Assembly: GCF_949987515.2 (NCBI RefSeq)
Contig: NC_082689.1
Location: 11,399,501-11,463,500, forward strand
Length of the DNA: 64,000 nucleotides
Source: Delphinus delphis
Lineage: Eukaryota > Chordata > Mammalia > Artiodactyla > Delphinidae
Direction of reading: 5' to 3'
Made by a program: the position numbers and the translations under genes. This document shows, in pieces, positions 1 through 9,977 of the stretch. The notes under the pieces are model-generated. The model was not told the DNA's origin. It did not search any database and saw nothing but the letters and a program-made list of their open reading frames with translations. Position 1 is the stretch's first letter. Each line of letters starts with the position of its first letter.

Positions 1-140
1 AAAAATCATCCCTGCCCCTCATTTTCCAAAAGAATACAGGGAGACCCAGTGAGTCCAAAGTCATTCAGCCAGTGAATGACTGAAAGTAAGATTAGAATCC
101 AGGTTTCCTAATTGCCAAGGCCAGCCTCCAGATCTCCCAT
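1..140 (-). mobile_element. MIR SINE fragment
   Basis: Old mammalian-wide SINE in reverse orientation. The stretch with 'CATTCAGCCAGTGAATG' and 'TTAGAATCCAGG' matches the reverse MIR core (cf. CACAGCTAGTAAGTGG, GGATTCGAACCCAGG). It is cut by the window start and strongly diverged. Confidence 0.65.
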
Positions 141-190
141 GAAAGTGACTGGATAAATCAACCGAATGAGACTTCATATTAATATAATAC

Positions 191-712
191 TGAGAAATGG
201 AATATTGCCTGCCATATCAGTAAACAAAGAATGTCACTGTCATCAGTGATTGCAGCCACAGCCGATGGTGGGCTGGTGACCCCTGAGGAAACTCAGGAAG
301 GAAAGAATACCTGCCATCTAGCAGCCATCAGACGGCAGCCACTCCCTGCGGTGAGCCCTGAGGGAACTCAGGATGTGACAACATGGGATGTCGGCCCCAG
401 ATAGCTGAGGTGCCTATCAAAGGAATGATTTCAGTGAGCCCAGACTCTTGCATCTTCTCATACATAGAAAAGCGCTAAATTCCTTAACTTGAGATGTCTG
501 GTTTTCTTTAACAATAATCTTTTGATGTTCTGACTACCTGCCCTTTGTTGCAAAACTCCTATATAACCTGGTTTCCCCCCTCACCTCACCTCCTTGGAGC
601 AGTTCTCTCAGGGTTACTTGAGATGCTGCCTCCCGGGCTTGAAGTCCTAAAAATTCCCGCTGAATAAAACATAACTCAGTTTTAGGTTGTGAATTTTTTT
701 TTTCAGTCAACA
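191..712 (+). mobile_element. Solo ERV1-type LTR with 4-bp target duplication
   Basis: The element starts TG and ends CA, and is flanked by ATAC on both sides (187-190 and 713-716), the 4-bp duplication typical of gammaretrovirus-like ERV1. It has a TATA-like box (TATATAA, 560-566) and a poly(A) signal AATAAA (663-668). No gag, pol or env lies beside it, so this is a solo LTR left by recombination. The U3/R layout resembles ruminant/cetacean ERV1 LTRs; the subfamily is not assigned. Confidence 0.85.
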
Positions 713-730
713 ATACTATTAAAAATAATC

Positions 731-946
731 TTTTTTTTTTTTTTTTTTTTTTTTGCGGTACGCGGGCCTCTCACTGTTGTGGCCTCTCCCGTTGCGGAGC
801 ACAGGCTCCAGACGCGCAGGCTCAGCGGCCATGGCTCACGGGCCCAGCCGCTCCGCGGCATGTGGGATCTTCCCGGACCGGGGCACGAACCCGCGTCCCC
901 TGCATCGGCAGGCGGACTCTCAACCACTGCACCGCCAGAGAAGCCC
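731..946 (-). mobile_element. CHR-2-type tRNA-Glu SINE
   Basis: GC-rich cetacean SINE in reverse: poly-T, then GCGGTACGCGGGCCTCTCAC, ending in the reverse of the SINE head (GGCTTCCCTGG...). Flanking AATAATCTTTT copies are the target-site duplication. Clean tail and low divergence suggest a fairly recent insertion. Confidence 0.95.
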
Positions 947-1006
947 AATAATAATCTTTTTAATATTAAAAGAAAGGGATCAACAGATTTTGGATTGGCC
1001 AATGGA

Positions 1007-1359
1007 TTTTTTAAATTTATTTATTTTTTGAACTTATTTATTTTATGTATTTATTTTTTTGGCTGCACTGGGTCTTCATTGCTGTGCACAGGCTTTCTCT
1101 AGTTGCGGCTAGCAGGGGCTACTCTTGGTTGCGGTGTGCGGGCTTCTCATTGCGGTGGCTTCTCTTGTGGCAGAGCACGGGCTTCAGGTGCGTGGGCTTC
1201 AGTAGTTGTGGCTCACGGGCTCTAGAATGCAGGCTCAGTAGTTGTGGCACATGGGCTTAGTTGCTCCACGGCATGTGGGATCTTCCCAGACCAGGGCTCG
1301 AACCCGTGTCCCCTGCATTGGCAGGCAGATTCTTAACCACTGCGCCACCAGGGAAGCCC
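1007..1359 (-). mobile_element. CHR-1-type SINE
   Basis: Longer, older tRNA-derived SINE in reverse. It has a TTTATT-rich tail, then the GGCTGCACTGGGTCTTCATT and TTCAGTAGTTGTGGC blocks, and ends GCCACCAGGGAAGCCC. The tRNA-like B box (reverse of GGTTCGAGCCC) is readable near 1,285-1,305. Confidence 0.92.
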
Positions 1360-1934
1360 CAACTCCCAAGTCTTTTTGACAAAACCCTTGAGTTAAGGTC
1401 AACTGGAGTGTCATTGCCGCAGGATCCCTGGCTGTTTAGGAGAGGAGAGTACTGAAATGTTCAATCCTGGACTGATCAAAACAAGGCTTACTCAGCCCCC
1501 CTCTGACTAAACGTGACACCCAGCAGCCTGTTATTCATCACCAACAAATGCACTCAACCCACAGCCAATGGCTTACTTGTTTCTATGTTTATAACGCTCG
1601 CTTGTCATTTGTATGTTTTCTGTTTGTTCATCTGTACATGGTCTATCGTCTGATAAATGCCAAAATCAGAAGGCGCGACTGTAGCCCTGTTACAAACAGT
1701 TTAATACATGGTTGTTGTATTATTGTGTTGTTGTTGAGTCAGGAGAAGATACTTCCAGACTGTCGTTCTATAGGAAGGTGAAGTCCAAAATGTTTTCTCC
1801 AAATAAAGCCGAAAGTGGTTATGACCTGCTGAATTTTAGCTTTCTTATACCCCATATAATATCAAAGTAGGCTTCTACTTTCTCAGATCCCAAGGAGAGT
1901 TTGCAGCGTGTCAAGCAAAACTATTTATTTTCTT
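1360..1934. other. Unique intergenic sequence
   Basis: No repeat family, splice-bounded exon or long reading frame was recognised. An AATAAA occurs near 1,802, but nothing upstream looks like a terminal exon. Confidence 0.5.
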
Positions 1935-2110
1935 TAATTTTCTTAACCCTCAAAACAATGCAGAAGGAGGTATTATTATCCCCATTTTATATACGAGGAA
2001 GCTGAGGCTCTGAAATGCTGGCTGGCCCAAGGCCTCGCCATAAGTGAAGCATGAAGCTGCAATGCAAACCCAGATCCGGCTGCAAGGCGCCAACTTCTTC
2101 TTCCAATAAC
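1935..2110 (-). mobile_element. MIR SINE
   Basis: Reverse MIR. 'TATTATTATCCCCATTTTAT', 'GAGGAAGCTGAGGC' and 'TGGCCCAAGG' follow the reverse MIR consensus in order, ending in the reverse tRNA-like part. Confidence 0.88.
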
Positions 2111-2164
2111 TGAATACCGATCCTGCCTATTGGATTTGCAAAGCAGAAGTTACCTTCAGAGGAG

Positions 2165-2294
2165 TTAGCTCTGCAGCCAGAGTGATCTTTCCAAATGCAA
2201 ATATGATTCAGGCATCCTCAGTCTCCTCCCCCTGCCTTTCAGAGACTTCCCATTGCTGATAGGAAGATAGAGACCCTAGGAGACCCAGAGGCCC
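2165..2294 (+). mobile_element. L2 LINE, first segment
   Basis: 'AGTGATCTTTCCAAATGCAAAT' followed by 'GACTTCCCATTGC' and AGATAGAGACC is the L2 3' region in sense. The same copy resumes at 2,897-3,196 and again at 4,398-4,612, after two LTR insertions. Confidence 0.8.
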
Positions 2295-2896
2295 TGTGGT
2301 CCAACCCCAGTTCCTGTGCCCGATGCACAATGAAGCCAAACAAACTGAAACGTTGAAGTCTGGAGCAGAGAGAAGTTTATTGCAAGGGCCACGCAAGGGG
2401 AATGGGTGGGTCCTGCCCAAAAGACCTGAACTCTTAATGGTTTACAGGGAAAAGTTTTCATAGGCACAATTTGGTGGGAAGTCTGCAGGTTGCATGATCT
2501 TCCTCTGATTGGTTGGTGGAGAGGTAACACAGTGGTGTTCCAGAACTCTCTATCATCAGCTTTCTGCTTCCTACCAGCCTGGGGTCCATGTGCTGTATTC
2601 AGCCTGAAGTTACCATCCTCCACGTGGGTGGTGGCCTTAGTTCCTGTAGAAGAACTCAGAGATTCCTATCAGATTGTTGTGCATATCCCTTAAGGAGGAA
2701 CTAGGACCCTGCCCCATCACTGCAGTACTGTTTCTGACTGCCTTTCCCTTGTTTCTGCATTCCCTCAGGCCTCTAATTAATAACAGCATGAATTTGCCCT
2801 TTGGAACTCAGGAAAGGTCTAGGAGGCTGAAACCTTTTCCCTACAAACAAGGAATAGGGGACAAGCCAAGGCTTTTGTGCCCCGTAGGGTCCCACA
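2295..2896 (-). mobile_element. ERV LTR, reverse, inside L2
   Basis: A foreign block separates two collinear L2 segments. On the reverse strand it has an AATAAA signal (TTTATT at 2,376-2,381 on +) and TG/CA-like ends. It is related to the LTR at 15,135-15,600: both carry 'TTAGTTCC..(A)GAAGA', a 'TGT..ATCCCTT(A/G)AGG' block and 'AACCAGGAC'-like text in the same order. The target duplication is unclear, perhaps AGGCC/AGGTC after decay. No internal retroviral genes. Confidence 0.7.
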
Positions 2897-3196
2897 AGGT
2901 CTTGCTGGGTTTCAGCCCTGCACAGGCAACCTCCTTCCTGCTACCCATGCTGGTCTCCCCGACCCTGCCCCAGCTCCACCCTAAGTCTCCACCAGTCTGC
3001 TCCAAGCCCTCTGCCTTCTAAGTTTTTTATATTCTCTTCTCTCCCACTGCAGGGCCTTTGCAAATGCCATTGATGCGTCTCAATCCCTCTCCTCTTTCCC
3101 TTCTCATTTCTCAGATCCACCTCAATATCTGTTTTTCAGAGATCCTTGCCTGTCCTGCCTAATCAAGTCAGACCCCATAATATGTGCTCATGGTAC
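2897..3196 (+). mobile_element. L2 LINE, second segment
   Basis: Continues the L2 of 2,165. 'GCAGGGCCTTTGCAAATGCC' and the later 'TCAGAGATCCTTGCCTG' are L2 3' region landmarks in the right order. Confidence 0.78.
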
Positions 3197-3764
3197 TGAA
3201 ACAGGAGGGCAGGGCACAACATCTAAAAGAGTGACATAGCTCTTGAGGATACGACATAAACTGGTTAGAACCTACTAGGTCCAAGATGGCGGAAGATTCC
3301 ACTTCCAGTGGACCTTGAGCCGCATTATGCGCTCACTGCTATACATTGCGTCCAAATTACATGCCTACAGGTGCCATGACAGTTCCTAGGCTAACCATAA
3401 AAGGTCAAAAAGTGGGCAGTAGCCCAATTCCTGGAAATCTCCGGCCCTTCCCCCAAACAGTTGGAATACTCCTCCCAGTCGTTAGCCTGTGAAATTACCC
3501 AGCCCATAAAAACTAACCACCCCATATTTCAGGGCCTTTTGCCTTCTGAGTGGCCCATACTCTGTGGAGTGTGTTTCTCCCAGGACCGCTCTTGCGTTTT
3601 TAGACAGACTACGTTCTCTCTATAGAATGTGTATCTCTCTAAATAAATCCACTTCTTACCTATCATTATGCCTCTCGCTGAACTCCTTCTGTTCTGAGAC
3701 ATAAAGAACCTGAGCTTCATTTAGTCCTGAGACTAGGTGTGCGATTTTAATTAAAAGACAGTGG

Positions 3765-3984
3765 GCGGCTTCCCTGGTGGCACAGTGGTTGAGAGTCCGC
3801 CGGCCGATGCAGAGGACACGGGTTTGTGCCCCGGTCCGGGAGGATCCCACATGCCCCGGAGCGGCTGGGCCCGTGAGCCATGGCTGCTGAGCCTGTGCAT
3901 CCGGAGACTGTGCTCCGCAGCGGGAGAGGCCACAGCGGTGAGAGGTCCGCGTACCGCAAAAAAAAAAAAAAAAAAAAAAAAAGA
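3765..3984 (+). mobile_element. CHR-2-type SINE inside LTR
   Basis: Sense CHR-2 from GGCTTCCCTGG to a 26-bp A tail. Flanked by AAAAGACAGTGG at 3,753-3,764 and 3,981-3,992. A third copy of the same 12-mer follows the next SINE. Confidence 0.95.
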
Positions 3985-3996
3985 CAGTGGATTTGG

Positions 3997-4321
3997 GCTT
4001 CCCTGGTGGCAAAGTGGTTAAGAATCCGCCTGCCAATGCAGGGGACACGGGTTTGAGCCCTGGTCCAGGAAGATCCCACGTGCCACAGAGCAACTAAGCC
4101 CGTGCTCCACAACTACTGAGGCTGCATGCCACAACTACTGAAGCCCACGTGCCTAGAGCCCTTGCTCTGCAACAAGAGAAGCCACCGCAATGAGAAGCCT
4201 GTGCACCGCAAAAAGAGTAGCCCCCGCTCGCCGCAACTAGAGAAAGCCCACGCAGCAACGAAGACCCAGTGCAGCCAAATATTAATAAGTAAAAATAAAT
4301 AAATAAATTTATTTTTTTAAA
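3997..4321 (+). mobile_element. CHR-1-type SINE inside LTR
   Basis: Sense CHR-1: head GGGCTTCCCTGGTGG, B box GGGTTTGAGCCC, several CACAACTACTGA blocks and an AATAAATAAA tail. Flanked by the target 12-mer AAAAGACAGTGG at 3,981-3,992 and 4,322-4,333, shared with the SINE at 3,765. Confidence 0.95.
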
Positions 4322-4397
4322 AAAAGACAGTGGGTTCAAGTCCCAGTCTGGGTTTCGGCTGGGTTCGAGTCCCATCTGAGTTGTGCGGTTTCAGTAC

Positions 4398-4612
4398 CAC
4401 GTACCTCTCCTTTAAAGTGTTTGCAGCTGTGACTGCTTTGGGATTATTTTCAGGTAGGGTTCCTAGCCCCCCTCTCTCCCCAATACACTGTGGGCTTCAT
4501 CAGGATGGGGATCTGGTCTGTGTTTGCTCAGCACTATTTCTCCAGCTCTTAGCATGGGGCCTGGCACTTAGAAGGGGCTCAAGTCAGTATTGGTTGAATG
4601 AACAAATAACTG
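4398..4612 (+). mobile_element. L2 LINE 3' end, third segment
   Basis: 'CAGCTCTTAGCATGGGGCCT' and 'TTGGTTGAATGAA' are the standard L2 3' terminus. Collinear with the segments at 2,165 and 2,897, so all three are one ancient copy. Confidence 0.85.
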
Positions 4613-5353
4613 CAGCAATGGGAGTCAGAGAATAAAGCTTCCCTCAGTCTTATGCAGTGGGTTCCACGTTCTGTTTATTGCTGTCTCCGCTGCTTTGGCT
4701 CCCAGAATGACTACAGTTCTGCCAAAGCTACAATAGTTTTGTTAAGGCGCTTGCACATTCTGAAATCAAACCTCTGAGGGTAAGAATCTAAAACCTGACT
4801 TGCTTAGAGGCTCCCGCCTGTCTTATCACCAGGGGTGACTCAGAGAAAATGTCCTGAACAAACCCTGATGTTTAGAGAGGCCCCATGGAGCCAGCGATAG
4901 AGCTGCCAACTCATCCTAGGCCGCCCCACCCTCAGGGCCTGTAGGCGAGGCCCAGAGAGGAGGCCCCTCTGAGTCTTCTTGGGAGCAAAGCAGGACAAGC
5001 AATAACAAGTATCAGAACAGCGGTGGCTTGGTCGCTCAGGGTATCTGAGTGAGGAGAAAAGAGTCCCCCCATTTTTATGTGAAGGACTCAAGTTTAGACT
5101 ACTGACAATATACCTGAGTTACACACAATGTCGAGGAGACCTACTGACAGAATAGAAAGAAAATGTTGCCGGAGACACACGCATGGCCTGTGTGCCCCTT
5201 CACAAACTGCAGCGCACTCTGAATTCATACTTTTAATAAGTCCTGGATTTACCTTGTGAATAACACAATTGCTTTGTTTGCTTGTATATTAAAAGTGCTA
5301 ATCTGTTGCGTGTAATTATTTAAAAATACGCCGCAGTTTTTGTGGTCCTGTTT
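4613..5353. other. Unique intergenic sequence
   Basis: No known repeat seen. The part from about 5,210 to 5,340 is AT-rich with homeodomain-type TAATTA-like words and could be a conserved element. No supported exon. Confidence 0.45.
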
Positions 5354-5559
5354 GTTTTTTTTTTTGCGGTACGCAGGCCTCTCACTGTTGTGGCCTCTCC
5401 CGTTGCGGAGCACAGGCTCTGGACGCTCAGGCTCAGCGGCGGTGACTCACGGGCCCAGCCGTTCCGCGGCATGTGGGATCTTCCCGGACCGGGGCACGAA
5501 CCCGTGTCCCCTGCATCGGCAGGCGGACTCTCAACCACTGCGCCACCAAGGAAGCCCTA
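5354..5559 (-). mobile_element. CHR-2-type SINE
   Basis: Reverse CHR-2 with poly-T and GCGGTACGCAGGCCTCTCAC. Perfect duplication TGGTCCTGTTT at 5,343-5,353 and 5,560-5,570. Confidence 0.95.
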
Positions 5560-6654
5560 TGGTCCTGTTTTGACAGCTTTCCATGTTTTGATATACTGGG
5601 AATTTTGAAAAACTTGAAGCGGACGTGAACCCTCCCTGAAGCGAGCCCCCTCTCTCCAAAGCCCCCAAACCCTCAATCGGCTCTGCCCAGCCCCAAACCT
5701 CAGAAGCTCCCCAATCCTCCCTCAAGGCGGCGCATTTCTCAATGCTTGGGGTCTTCTGATCTTCCTTCCCCTCAGGATCCCTTGATGCCTGAAGCTGATT
5801 TTCTTTATGGAGAGGAGTTCCCTGATAGCTGTGATCATTTCCAAGGTAGGAAACTGGAGCTGTGGGTCTTCCCCTTTTATTAACACTCTTCCCTCTCCAG
5901 AGCGTGACTTTTTCCGGCTTGTGACCGAGGAGCCAATGCTAATTTTTATGGCCCATTTAAGTAATGGCAAAGGAAAGTCACAGCGGCCCATTAACTCCCC
6001 CAGACCGCGGCAGGTTTCACAGAGTGAATAATCACAGGGCCTGGGTACAAAGCGCTGTGGAATAATACTCAACTCGATTTTTTCCCCCTTTTCTTCTTTT
6101 GATACCGCCTTCTCTTAGCTGTGGTTTGATTATTTTTACATTGCTTCCTGACTTGCTTTTTAACTTGCAAGAAACAGCAACACAGAAAGGGAAGAGGGAA
6201 AGAACCTACAGAGAACAGGCAGTTGGTGCCTACTTCCTGGAAACATCGGCGTGGTTTCTGGGTACACTCTGCACAGAGCCCTGGGAAACCACGCACCTGA
6301 AGGGCAATGCTGTGGAGCTGACAGGCAATCGGTCGCCTGGCCTCCTTCTCCCGGCAGATCCGCCCCCCAGCTGTCCCCACCACCATCGAAGCCCTGCTCC
6401 TCTGTCTGGGTTCATTTTACTCTGTCCTTTGTGAGCTTTGTCTCACCAGCTGAATGGCTTCTGCCCATACAGCAGGTCCTAAGCTCTGTGTTCCTAGTTT
6501 GCGGGGCCACAGAAGGGCTGTGCCAGTTGGTTGACCGCTCTAATCTCAGGCCGCTCTGGAAACCCAGAACAATTGCAACTAGACTTCAGTTATCCATTTA
6601 CCAGAAAGGCACTTTCTGGATGTTAGAGAGAAACCAGAGGCAGTTTTCAGACAT
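5560..6654. other. Unique intergenic sequence, CNE-like centre
   Basis: About 1.1 kb with no recognisable repeat. The block 5,800-6,200 has the look of conserved non-coding DNA: ordered AT-rich words such as GCTAATTTTTATGG, TTAAGTAATGG and the RUNX-like TGTGGTTT (6,120-6,127). No frame with splice sites supports an exon. Confidence 0.45.
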
Positions 6655-6958
6655 CATTCACCTATTCATTCATGCATTCAATTAATATTTCTTGAGCACC
6701 TACTCTGTGCCGGGCACTGGGGACTCAGCAATGAATAAGACAGAGTCGCTACTCTTCTGAAGCTTGTGTTGCCCGTGAGATGGAGACCAGACAGTATCTA
6801 TGTTAATAGAAATGGGCCAGGTGATGCTAAGTGCTCTAACCCAAAGTGAAGCAAGGGAAAGGAATAGGGTGTGAAAGGAGAGGATGCTGCCGGGTGGTGG
6901 GGCAGGCCCAAAGGTTGGTGAATCAGGGAAAATTCTAGGATGTGCACCTGTCAGAAAT
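6655..6958 (-). mobile_element. L2 LINE, reverse
   Basis: Starts with the reverse L2 3' end ('CATTCAATTAATATTTCTTG', 'AGCACCTACTCTGTGCCGGG', 'CTGGGGACTCAGCAATGAA') and continues into the L2 UTR text 'GGTGATGCTAAGTGCT'. Confidence 0.85.
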
Positions 6959-6959
6959 C

Positions 6960-7332
6960 ACAGGACGAATATCATATGATATCGCTTATATGTGGAATCT
7001 AAAAAAATGGTACAAATGAGCTTATTTACAAAACAGAAATAGAGTCACAGATGTAGAAAACAAACTTATGATTACCAAGGGGGATTGAGGGGGGAGGGAT
7101 AAACTGGGAGATTGAGATTAACATATACACACTACTATATATAAAATAAATAACTAATAAAAACCTACAGGGAACTCTACTCAATATTCTGTAATGATCT
7201 ATATGGGAAAAGAATCTATAAAAGAATGGCTATATGTATATGTATACCTGATTCACTTTGCTGTACACCAGAAACTAACACAACATTGTAAATCAACTGT
7301 ACTCCAATAAAAATTAATTAAAAAAAAAAAAG
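6960..7332 (+). mobile_element. Cetartiodactyl L1 3' end, 5'-truncated
   Basis: About 370 bp of L1 3' UTR in sense. It holds 'TATATGTGGAATCTAAAAAA', 'TGATTCACTTTGCTGTACA' and the terminal 'CTCCAATAAAAATT' with an A tail. Inserted at the end of the reverse L2. Possible degenerate duplication GAAATCACAGGAC / GAAACCACAAGTC. Confidence 0.92.
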
Positions 7333-7969
7333 GAAACCACAAGTCATAGGGCCTGGTGTGGAGACCCTGCAACCGAGCAGCCCCCTTCCCTTTGTCAGTT
7401 TGTGCCAGAATCAGGAATCCTGGCCTCCCCGGGGTCACCTATAGAGAACATGAGTCTTCGGAAACCAAGGGAGAGAAAAAAGGTCCCTGCGTCTGCAGCA
7501 GCAAGAGAGTCTGGGGTAAGAAACGCTCCATTCATGGCGTCAATGGAACGTTGTTCTTGCCCATTACTGAAAAGAGAAAAGGGACCTTCCCTTCTGGTCC
7601 AGGGTAAAGAATGGGGCTCCTGTGGGGAGAGAAACCTGCTCTGGCTTCAGAAAAGAAACACCAGCAGGGCTTGCAGGGCTGCCCGAGAGGAGAATGAACC
7701 CTAGCTGCAGCCGTCCGTTTTGAAGGGGTTAGACGGAGATGTTGTAAAAGTGGGTCTCTAAAAACACTCATCTTCTTCCTTTTCCTTTTCTCACCAAATG
7801 CCAGCAGACAGGTGATGGCTCCTATGACACGGAGTGATCTGAGCACAGAGCATATCTCTTGAGCCCAGCTGACTGGCGTTGCCATCACACCCCAGCCCCT
7901 GAGAAGGGAAGCGATCGCACAGAATTCCCTGTTGATGCCCAGTAACGATGAAGAACATTTCCTGGGACA
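7333..7969. other. Unique intergenic sequence
   Basis: No repeat family recognised. Open frames of 100-150 codons occur on both strands but overlap one another and lack any recognisable domain, so they are not called genes. Confidence 0.45.
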
Positions 7970-8210
7970 AAGCACCAGACACTATGCAAAGCACGCTCTG
8001 CAGAGTGACTCCACTTATCCTCACACCAGCCTTCAGCGGTAGGCTGTATTAGTTATGCCCATTTTACAGATGAAGAAACTAAGGCTGCCGAGTGGAGGAC
8101 CTTGCCAAGGTCCTACGACTGGGAAGTGATGGAGCTGGGATTTGAAGGTCAGTGGGGTGACTTCAGAGCCCAGGATTTAATGTCTACAGTCAGCACTTCG
8201 CTGTCTGTTA
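7970..8210 (-). mobile_element. MIR SINE
   Basis: Reverse MIR, near full length: 'CCATTTTACAGATGAAGAAA', 'CCTTGCCAAGGTCCTACGAC', 'GGAGCTGGGATTTGAA'. Confidence 0.9.
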
Positions 8211-8679
8211 GATGCTCTTGTCAATCAAACCTGGCCCTACGTGAGAGCAGGAAAAGACAGGAGTGTGTGCCTTCCTGGTCTTGATCTGGCCTCTGGGGGT
8301 ACAAACTCCCTGGAATACAACCGGGCTGGTCTAGCCCAAGGTTTCTGCTTTGAGAGGATGCCACCCCACCTCCAGAGCTTCAGGCTGTGCACTTGAAGGA
8401 CGTATTTTCATTCAAGAAGTTATTCAGATGAGGGAAATTACCGGAAAGTTATACACACTAAGCTTCCCCCAGTGAAAATGTCCCAAATATTCATTTAGGT
8501 AGTTGTTGCAGTACAGATTTGTCCTCACAGAATGTGCAGACAGCCACAGAGCAAAGTTCACTTCAGAGGTGGGAGAGCCCCTGGAGCAGGTTTACAGGAA
8601 CAAGCCTATAGTCATTTTTACCATAAAGAAAACCTACTGCTTTATTACTAGTCACCCTCCCAGACCTGGGGCCAGCGAT
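8211..8679. other. Unique intergenic sequence
   Basis: Nothing recognisable as gene or repeat. Confidence 0.45.
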
Positions 8680-8775
8680 GATTCAAAAGGTTTTCGTAAG
8701 GATTGAATGAGAAAAAATAGTTAGCCCAGCACCTGACATTTTAATGTAAGTACTACAGTCATTCTTATTATTTTA
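8680..8775 (+). mobile_element. MIR SINE 3' fragment
   Basis: Sense MIR 3' half: 'GTAAGGATTGAATGAG' then 'AGCCCAGCACCTGACA' and a terminal TTATTATT. Confidence 0.6.
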
Positions 8776-9247
8776 AAGATGCCTATTAATTCCCTTTTCT
8801 TCACTCAGTGAGTATTGCTTGTGCTGTACAAGTAATGCAGTTTAGCTGCAGTTCACTAGAAGCTACTGTAAAACTGTAAGTGAACCCCCCTTGGGTACTT
8901 GGCTACTTTGACCAGAGCGACATTGCACTCTGACTGGTTGAAATCACTTGTGGTCTGAGTGGTCTGCAAGGCAGTCGGTGATGCTCATGGACATCTATAT
9001 TTCATTCAGTTCATACTAGTCTTTGTTTGTTCTCAGTGAATATCTGACAATGTCTAGTTCAATGGATTCTGCAGATGCAATGCTCCAAACACATCTAACC
9101 ATAGAAGCAACATGTTCCTTTATTATTATTGGATTTGGAGGGAGATGGGGAGGATGTGGGTCTGTGTGTGTTTAGGTGACTGGTTTCTTGAATCAGACCC
9201 CTATCTCCCATGTCTGTCTGCATGTGAAGAGACAGTACAGCAAGGGC
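8776..9247. other. Unique intergenic sequence
   Basis: No repeat, exon or RNA gene recognised. Confidence 0.4.
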
Positions 9248-9492
9248 TGTTATAAGCACAGCTTCTGAGTCAGACTGTTTGGATTCCAATCCTGGATCTC
9301 CCCTGGGAGTTTAGGCAAGTAACTTAAGTCTTCTGTGCCTCAGTTTCCTCATCTGTAAAATGGAAATGATTGTATCACCTACTTCATAAGGTTGCTATGA
9401 GATGAGGTGATTTAGTATATAAAAAGCACCTAAAATAGTGTCTGTGTCTGTCAGATAGTAAGCACTCTGTAAGTGTTAGCTGTTATCATAAT
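9248..9492 (+). mobile_element. MIR SINE, near full length
   Basis: Sense MIR. 'CTTCTGAGTCAGACTGTTTG', 'TGTGCCTCAGTTTCCTCATC' and 'GGTTGCTATGAGATGAGG' fall in consensus order, ending near 'TAAGCACTCTGTAAGTGTTA'. Confidence 0.93.
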
Positions 9493-9550
9493 ATTCCTCT
9501 CTCTTCCCATCAAACACTTCCCCTACAATCCAGCCAGAGTAAGCAAGCAA

Positions 9551-9551
<1 letters not shown>

Positions 9552-9590
<39 letters not shown>
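9552..9590. repeat. (TG)n microsatellite
   Basis: About 19.5 uninterrupted TG units, long enough to be length-variable in a population. Confidence 0.98.
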
Positions 9591-9591
<1 letters not shown>

Positions 9592-9632
9592 TTCTTATAA
9601 TACACTTTGCTGTTGTTGTTTACTTTTGTTTG

Positions 9633-9890
9633 TTAAATTTATTTATTTATTTATTTGTTTGTTTATTTATTTTGGCTGCACTGGGTCTTCATTGCAGCAC
9701 GCGGGATCTTCATCACAGCATCTTCAACGCGGCACGCAGGATTTTTAGTTGTGGCATCCCAACTCCTTATTTGCGGAATGTGAACTCAGTTGCAGCATGC
9801 ATGCAGGATCCAGTTCCCCGACCAGGAATCGAACCCGTGCCCCCTGCATTGGGAGCATGGAGTCTTACCCACTGGACCACCAGGGAAGAC
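9633..9890 (-). mobile_element. Bov-tA/CHR-1-like SINE
   Basis: Reverse tRNA-derived SINE with a TTTA tail, GGCTGCACTGGGTCTTCATT and the reverse head 'GGACCACCAGGGAAGAC'. CTTTTGTTT-like duplications flank it (9,623 and 9,895). Confidence 0.88.
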
Positions 9891-9977
9891 CCTCCTTTTG
9901 TTTTTTAATATCCTAAGTAATACATGGATACAACCTCTTTTTTTAAAAAAAAGGTACTTCAAACATTACTGGTACAG

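Larger units (their letters stand above)
3197..4393 (+). mobile_element. Solo ERV LTR with GTAC duplication, carrying two SINEs
   Basis: Starts TGAAAC and ends TTTCA. GTAC flanks it at 3,193-3,196 and 4,394-4,397. A TATA-like CCATAAAAA lies near 3,504 and AATAAA at 3,642-3,647. Without the two inserted SINEs (about 3,765-4,321) the LTR is about 640 bp. It splits the L2 at 3,196/4,398. 'CAAGATGGCGG' in the U3 is common in mammalian ERV LTRs. Confidence 0.85.

Noticed and set aside
753..1031. Open frames of 60-140 codons with texts like RYAGLSLLWPLPLRSTGSGRAGSAAMAHGPSRSAAC, found at many sites on both strands
   Set aside because: These are translations of CHR-2/CHR-1 SINEs, repeated wherever a SINE lies. 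SINEs are not protein-coding.
3642..3650. AATAAA motifs as gene 3' ends
   Set aside because: Those at 663, 3,642, 34,308 and 36,057 belong to LTRs, and most others to L1/SINE tails.
191..4393. Provirus formed by the LTRs at 191 and 3,197
   Set aside because: The LTRs are different families with their own separate 4-bp duplications, and L2/MIR lies between them.
7532..7975. 147-codon reverse frame and overlapping forward frames of 83-100 codons
   Set aside because: Competing frames on both strands, no domain, no splice sites that make an exon chain.
9473..9748. Frames with poly-Cys/Val runs (CVCVCVC)
   Set aside because: Translation of the (TG)n microsatellite.
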